DNA of 5,294 bases from Firmicutes bacterium UBA5420 (GTDB taxonomy: Bacteria; Bacillota; Limnochordia; Darwinibacteriales; Darwinibacteriaceae): contig DHNI01000090.1 of assembly GCA_002409455.1 (NCBI GenBank), positions 2,487-7,780 of the forward strand, written 5' to 3'. This document shows positions 4,924 to 5,294 of this stretch, piece by piece. The notes beneath the pieces were generated by a model. That model worked only from the letters and a program-made list of their open reading frames with translations, ran no database searches and had not been told where the DNA came from. The stretch's first letter is position 1, and the number at the start of each line of letters is the position of its first letter. Both the position numbers and the translations under genes were made by a program.

Positions 4924-5294
4924 ATGGCACTACGATTTGGTATTGACCATTTTTGCGCGAATCTAGACCAGTTCGCTGCTAACCAAAACTTCGGTCTGAT
5001 TACCAATCCCAGTGGCATCGACTCTGAGCTTGTATCATCTATTGATCGCTTGCACGAAACGGGGCGGCTTGTAGCGCTCTATGGCCCAGAACACGGTGTG
5101 CGTGGCCATGTTCAAGCCGGTAAAAAGGTCACCGCCTCCCGCGATCCTAAAACCGATTTGCCCGTCTATAGCTTGTATGGCGATACAAGAAAACCGACGG
5201 CAGAAATGCTCTCCGACGTCGATGTCCTCGTCTACGACATACAAGATGTAGGGTGCCGATTTTACACCTACCTATATACCCTGCTCTACGCTCT
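4924..5294 (+). CDS. namZ: Exo-beta-N-acetylmuramidase NamZ (DUF1343), N-terminal part only
   Basis: The first 123 residues are visible and the gene runs off the right edge; full-length family members are about 370-420 residues. Hallmark DUF1343 motifs appear in order: FGIDHF (5-10), FGLITNPSG (23-31), ALYGPEHGVRG (51-61), GDTRKPTAEML (86-96), and the very characteristic VDVLVYDIQDVGCRFYTY (99-116). The PEHGxRG segment is thought to carry the catalytic glutamate. NamZ releases MurNAc from the non-reducing end of peptidoglycan fragments and takes part in muropeptide recycling with NagZ- and amidase-type enzymes. No signal peptide is seen with the ATG 4924 start, so a cytoplasmic form acting on imported fragments is likely, whereas the Bacillus enzyme is exported. 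It follows a terminator, so it probably has its own promoter, though I see no convincing one at 4778-4905. Recycling partners may lie downstream. Confidence 0.92.
   Translation, partial: MALRFGIDHFCANLDQFAANQNFGLITNPSGIDSELVSSIDRLHETGRLVALYGPEHGVRGHVQAGKKVTASRDPKTDLPVYSLYGDTRKPTAEMLSDVDVLVYDIQDVGCRFYTYLYTLLYA

Overview
The window reads as chromosomal DNA from a Gram-positive, Bacillota-like bacterium, probably an anaerobic clostridial or Limnochordia-type lineage. This is inferred from strong AAAGGAG-type ribosome binding sites, sigma-A promoters with extended TGnTATAAT boxes, hairpin-plus-T-run terminators, and the gene set (Rpn nuclease, secreted molybdopterin-fold protein, SprT-like protease, DHA1 exporter, NamZ). 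No phage, plasmid, IS or CRISPR element is visible. The genus cannot be named from the sequence alone.

Layout from left to right. (1) 1-752, minus: 250 codons of an Rpn-family PD-(D/E)XK nuclease whose C-terminal QGLE repeat runs off the left edge. Its promoter and ribosome site are good, but the codon at the start position is ATC. (2) 946-2007, minus: a secreted protein with repeated sulfite-oxidase-like molybdopterin-binding units, closed by a terminator at 895-926. (3) 2008-2402: a long regulatory leader for that gene. It holds a sigma-A promoter, a likely molybdenum-cofactor (Moco) riboswitch at about 2154-2249, a switching hairpin, and an intrinsic terminator before the ribosome site. 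(4) 2403-3146, minus: a SprT-like HExxH metalloprotease with a C-terminal SH3/KOW-like domain, with its own promoter and a leader hairpin over the ribosome site. (5) 3374-4567, plus: a 12-helix MFS (DHA1) efflux transporter, divergent from the protease. (6) 4566-4777: tandem 43-bp repeats starting at the MFS stop codon, then a strong terminator. (7) 4924-5294, plus: the N-terminal 123 residues of a NamZ/DUF1343 exo-beta-N-acetylmuramidase, cut by the right edge.

The genes look mostly like separate transcription units. The exception is the tight pairing of the Moco riboswitch with the molybdopterin-fold protein. There the RNA and the protein it controls independently point to the same cofactor. 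The best novelty candidate is this riboswitch-controlled, exported, multi-repeat protein, which seems to lack the usual molybdenum-ligating cysteine. The ATC start of the Rpn gene and the 43-bp repeat array are secondary points of interest.
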